From NCBI GenBank assembly GCA_019090565.1, contig JAHRVS010000382.1, positions 1 through 7,963 of the forward strand: 7,963 nucleotides of DNA, written 5' to 3'. This document shows, one piece after another, positions 6,017-7,963 of this stretch. Source of the stretch: Gammaproteobacteria bacterium (GTDB lineage Bacteria; Pseudomonadota; Gammaproteobacteria; Pseudomonadales; UBA3067). The notes below the pieces were generated by a model that had not been told where the DNA came from, did not search any database, and worked only from the letters and a program-made list of their open reading frames with translations. Each line of letters opens with the position of its first letter. Position 1 is the first letter of the stretch. A program made the position numbers and the translations under genes.

Positions 6017-6820
6017 TTAAGGAAAGTACACGTCAAACCGCGCGCTTTTCCCCAGCACTTGGTAGCTCGGTTTTATACCTCCTAGCAGCTTTCCTTTTCT
6101 GGGCCGCTTTACTACCACGCGTTTAACCCCAGACGACCTGGCTTTATCGATCATTTCTTCACCATCATTATCTTCACCAAGCGCGAGCCTTAGAACCCGC
6201 ATTTCTTTCTTTACCTGGGCATTTTTATTAGAGCCAGGGAACATTGGGTCAAGATAAATGACATCAGGACGAAATGCCATAAAACCCTCGTCATCGACAA
6301 GTGAACCCAAAGACGAAAAGTAGTTAACAGCGTCGCCATGAGTAAGTCTCATTCTATTTATGATTCTTACTGCCTCTGATGCTGCCTCAGCGCGCTTCAT
6401 TCCATCGGTGAGCAATGCCACCATTAATGGTGAACGCTCCAGCATGAGAACCTCACACCCAAAGCTGGCTAACAAAAAACTGTCCCTCCCAAACCCGGCA
6501 GTGGCATCGACCACTTTTAGTGGGGCCTCTAGACTTGCTTTAAGCCCAACCGCTTTAGCTAAAAGTTCATTTTTAACGGTTTTGTTTTTATTCCTATAGA
6601 GGCTTCGTCCACTGACAAAATCAACGCTCACAAACAAAGGCTGCTTCACATCGAAAACCGATAAGGATAACCTCCCTTCATGAAACACCATAACAAGCGG
6701 GTACCGTTGACGATCAACATCATCATGCGAAGTCACTACCACATAAGAATCTTCGTCCAAGCTTAGCGCCAAGATGGGAAAGGCATCGAAACACACAGAT
6801 TCAATTGCGATCACAAGCAT
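6017..6820 (-). CDS. rsmJ: RsmJ, 16S rRNA m2G1516 methyltransferase
   Basis: RsmJ (formerly YhiQ) is the SAM-dependent enzyme that makes N2-methylguanosine at position 1516 of 16S rRNA in the 30S subunit. The 267 residues are close to the E. coli length (250). The Rossmann core shows DATAGFGRDSFLLASFGCEV (105-124) as the SAM-binding motif with the following helix, then LERSP (127-131). YLDPMFP (189-195) is the NPPY-like catalytic motif, followed by KKEMRVLRLALG (204-215). VVVKRP (235-240) and SARFDVYFP (259-267) complete the family pattern. The first 70 residues are less conserved. The start is fixed: a TAA stop lies in frame directly before the ATG at 6820. The ribosome site is weak (TTAGG about 11 bases upstream). 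The 195-base gap before it (6821-7015) shows no clear promoter or RNA gene. Confidence 0.95.
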   Translation of the reverse strand: MLVIAIESVCFDAFPILALSLDEDSYVVVTSHDDVDRQRYPLVMVFHEGRLSLSVFDVKQPLFVSVDFVSGRSLYRNKNKTVKNELLAKAVGLKASLEAPLKVVDATAGFGRDSFLLASFGCEVLMLERSPLMVALLTDGMKRAEAASEAVRIINRMRLTHGDAVNYFSSLGSLVDDEGFMAFRPDVIYLDPMFPGSNKNAQVKKEMRVLRLALGEDNDGEEMIDKARSSGVKRVVVKRPRKGKLLGGIKPSYQVLGKSARFDVYFP

Positions 6821-7015
6821 TTAATGGGAAACCTAAGATTTTCAACTCTAACGTGCATAGGAAGCCTCTAAAGAGTAATTCTGTCACGAAGGTGCCGTGC
6901 CCCACATGGGGAGCCGCAGTGTATAGGCCAACCATGAGAACGCCAATACAGAAATAGACAGCGACTTACAAACGCCCATTTATGGGGGTAATTTAAAAAC
7001 GGCTAAAGAACAGAA

Positions 7016-7372
7016 TCAAACAAACACATCGATCCCAAGGAGTTCGATTTTTTGGGGCGCTAACGCCTCAGCAACACCGCTATAAGCAAAAACAGCGGCC
7101 CTGCCCTGACTTGAAAGGTGTTGCGTGTTTAAACGTTTAAAGGCGGTTCGCGGCTCTGCCGGCTCTGACCGATTTACCGCATTGATGGGTCTGCGGGTCT
7201 CATACTCAGTCGCTGAGCGTTCACTTTGCTTGGCATAACGGTATTCAGCCTCATGCCCCCCTTTTTTCGAGGCGGCATCAAAATCGGCGTTTACCCGCCC
7301 ATTAAAATGACGTGAGCGCTCCTCAGAAATACGAGGCAGGACAACGCCTGTTATAGCGTTATTGACTTGCAC
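7016..7372 (-). CDS. Small polar protein of unknown function
   Basis: I do not recognise this 118-residue protein. It has no signal peptide, membrane helix or catalytic motif. The middle (about 15-80) is rich in Arg, Glu, Ser and Ala and is probably disordered (for example AEYRYAKQSERSATEYETRR at 42-61). The C-terminal third looks more ordered: SSQGRAAVFAYSGVAE (87-102) and a hydrophobic end, KIELLGIDVFV. From memory, short proteins ending in a similar Gly-Ile-Asp-aromatic pattern after an Ala/Tyr helix occur in Pseudomonas-like bacteria, but I cannot verify a family. The GTG at 7372 is the only usable start: a TAA stop lies two codons upstream and there is no internal ATG. GGTG six bases ahead is a weak ribosome site. 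It lies between uppP and rsmJ with gaps on both sides, so it is probably its own unit. Confidence 0.65.
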   Translation of the reverse strand: MQVNNAITGVVLPRISEERSRHFNGRVNADFDAASKKGGHEAEYRYAKQSERSATEYETRRPINAVNRSEPAEPRTAFKRLNTQHLSSQGRAAVFAYSGVAEALAPQKIELLGIDVFV

Positions 7373-7416
7373 TGTTTACACCATAAAAATAGTAACACGT
7401 GAAAAAGAGGCTTCCG

Positions 7417-7442
7417 CAAAATAAAAAAGAGACTAGCTGTCT
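7417..7442 (-). terminator. Weak candidate terminator after uppP
   Basis: On the minus strand AGAC-AGCTA-GTCT (7442-7430) is followed by CTTTTTTATTTT (7428-7417). The T-run is good but the stem is only four pairs, so efficiency is doubtful. It sits about 65 bases after the uppP stop, and upstream of the small unknown gene, which would separate the two units. Confidence 0.3.
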
Positions 7443-7505
7443 GACAACCCTTAAGGCTAACTTCATAAAAGCGCATTTACCAAGCAGCGTCAAGCTTGCC
7501 TCGAT

Positions 7506-7963
7506 TCATATCCAGATAAATCCGACCAGAGCGACACCAAGGATTAAACGGTAGATCACGAAGGGCATCATCCCTATTCGATCAAGCAAGGAAATAAACA
7601 ACTTTATTGTGAAGTATGCGACCGTTGCAGAGGTTAACACTGCAATAAAAATCAAAGTCCAATCTACCGGCAATGTAGATTCCATAAGGTCGAGGGTTTT
7701 TAATCCGCCCCCAGCTAGAATCAAGGGTATTGACAACAAAAATGAAAATCTTGCCGAAGCCTCGCGACTAAAACCCAGCAACAATGCTGCTGTGATAGTA
7801 ATACCCGACCTAGATGTGCCGGGCACCAATGCTAGAGCTTGCGCAAAACCGATAATTAAAGCCAGCTTCCAAGTGAACTCAGACTCACCTTTTGTCAGCA
7901 CGCCTTTTTTATCTGCATACCAAAGCAATAAACCAAAAATAATTGTCGTGCTAGCGATAACCC
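7506..7963 (-). CDS. uppP: UppP/BacA, undecaprenyl-diphosphate phosphatase (C-terminal part, runs off the right edge)
   Basis: UppP removes a phosphate from undecaprenyl pyrophosphate to regenerate the lipid carrier for peptidoglycan and other envelope polymers; extra copies give bacitracin resistance. The last 151 residues are visible; the family is about 270 residues. The frame stays open to the window edge (…VIASTTIIFGLLLWYADKKG), so the TTG at 7928 is not a real start. Diagnostic motifs are ALVPGTSRSGITITAALLLG, whose PGTSRSG contains the catalytic Arg region, then ARFSFLLSIPLILAGG and the closing GMMPFVIYRLILGV. Several hydrophobic stretches fit the multi-helix inner-membrane fold. The N-terminal catalytic Glu region lies outside the window. 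It ends with TGA at 7508-7506. Confidence 0.96.
   Translation of the reverse strand, partial: VIASTTIIFGLLLWYADKKGVLTKGESEFTWKLALIIGFAQALALVPGTSRSGITITAALLLGFSREASARFSFLLSIPLILAGGGLKTLDLMESTLPVDWTLIFIAVLTSATVAYFTIKLFISLLDRIGMMPFVIYRLILGVALVGFIWI

Noticed and set aside
6900..6911. CCCC-ACAT-GGGG stem in the gap before rsmJ
   Set aside because: The stem is only four pairs with no T-run and no extension of the pairing, so it is not a credible terminator or RNA gene.
1..7963. Search for a mobile element, CRISPR array, toxin-antitoxin pair, defence island or tRNA
   Set aside because: No direct-repeat array, transposase, integrase, terminal repeats or tRNA-like fold was seen. Plus-strand frames are shadows of the minus-strand genes.

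Overview
This is an ordinary chromosomal stretch of a gammaproteobacterium. Every recognisable gene lies on the minus strand, so transcription runs from high to low coordinates. In that order they are: the C-terminal half of uppP/bacA, an unrecognised 118-codon gene, rsmJ, mutL, miaA, hfq, hflX and the N-terminal part of hflK, which runs off the left edge. The block mutL-miaA-hfq-hflX-hflK is a classic gammaproteobacterial cluster. The protein sequences, and a MutL that carries endonuclease motifs, point to a Pseudomonas-like or marine lineage such as Cellvibrionales rather than an enteric one. That placement is an inference from sequence style and not from a search.

Right side (7963-5811). 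uppP recycles undecaprenyl pyrophosphate for the cell wall. A weak terminator candidate follows it. Next is a small polar protein of unknown function with a forced GTG start, then rsmJ (16S rRNA m2G1516 methyltransferase). About 200 bases separate rsmJ from mutL and hold candidate promoters. The amiB gene that precedes mutL in many relatives is not here.

Centre (5810-2367). mutL (mismatch repair) and miaA (tRNA A37 isopentenylation) are two bases apart, and miaA starts with TTG, so they are probably translationally coupled. A 289-base gap follows, with an extended -10 promoter just before hfq whose -10 box lies inside an inverted repeat. Hfq is short (81 residues) and has an acidic tail.

Left side (2366-1). 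hfq and hflX are separated by 275 bases. That gap holds a good sigma70-like promoter for hflX and a possible 31-codon small ORF. hflX (ribosome-splitting GTPase) starts with TTG behind a strong Shine-Dalgarno. Its codons 7-18 form a 16-bp RNA hairpin with a 3-base loop, the most striking non-coding signal in the window. Another 275-base gap with a strong candidate promoter precedes hflK (the FtsH protease regulator, with HflC).

The genes serve RNA modification, RNA regulation, ribosome rescue, DNA repair and membrane or envelope quality control. I see no phage, transposon, CRISPR, toxin-antitoxin, defence or biosynthetic system. The observations worth following are regulatory (the hflX hairpin and hfq dyad), the unknown small protein, and sequence details of MutL.
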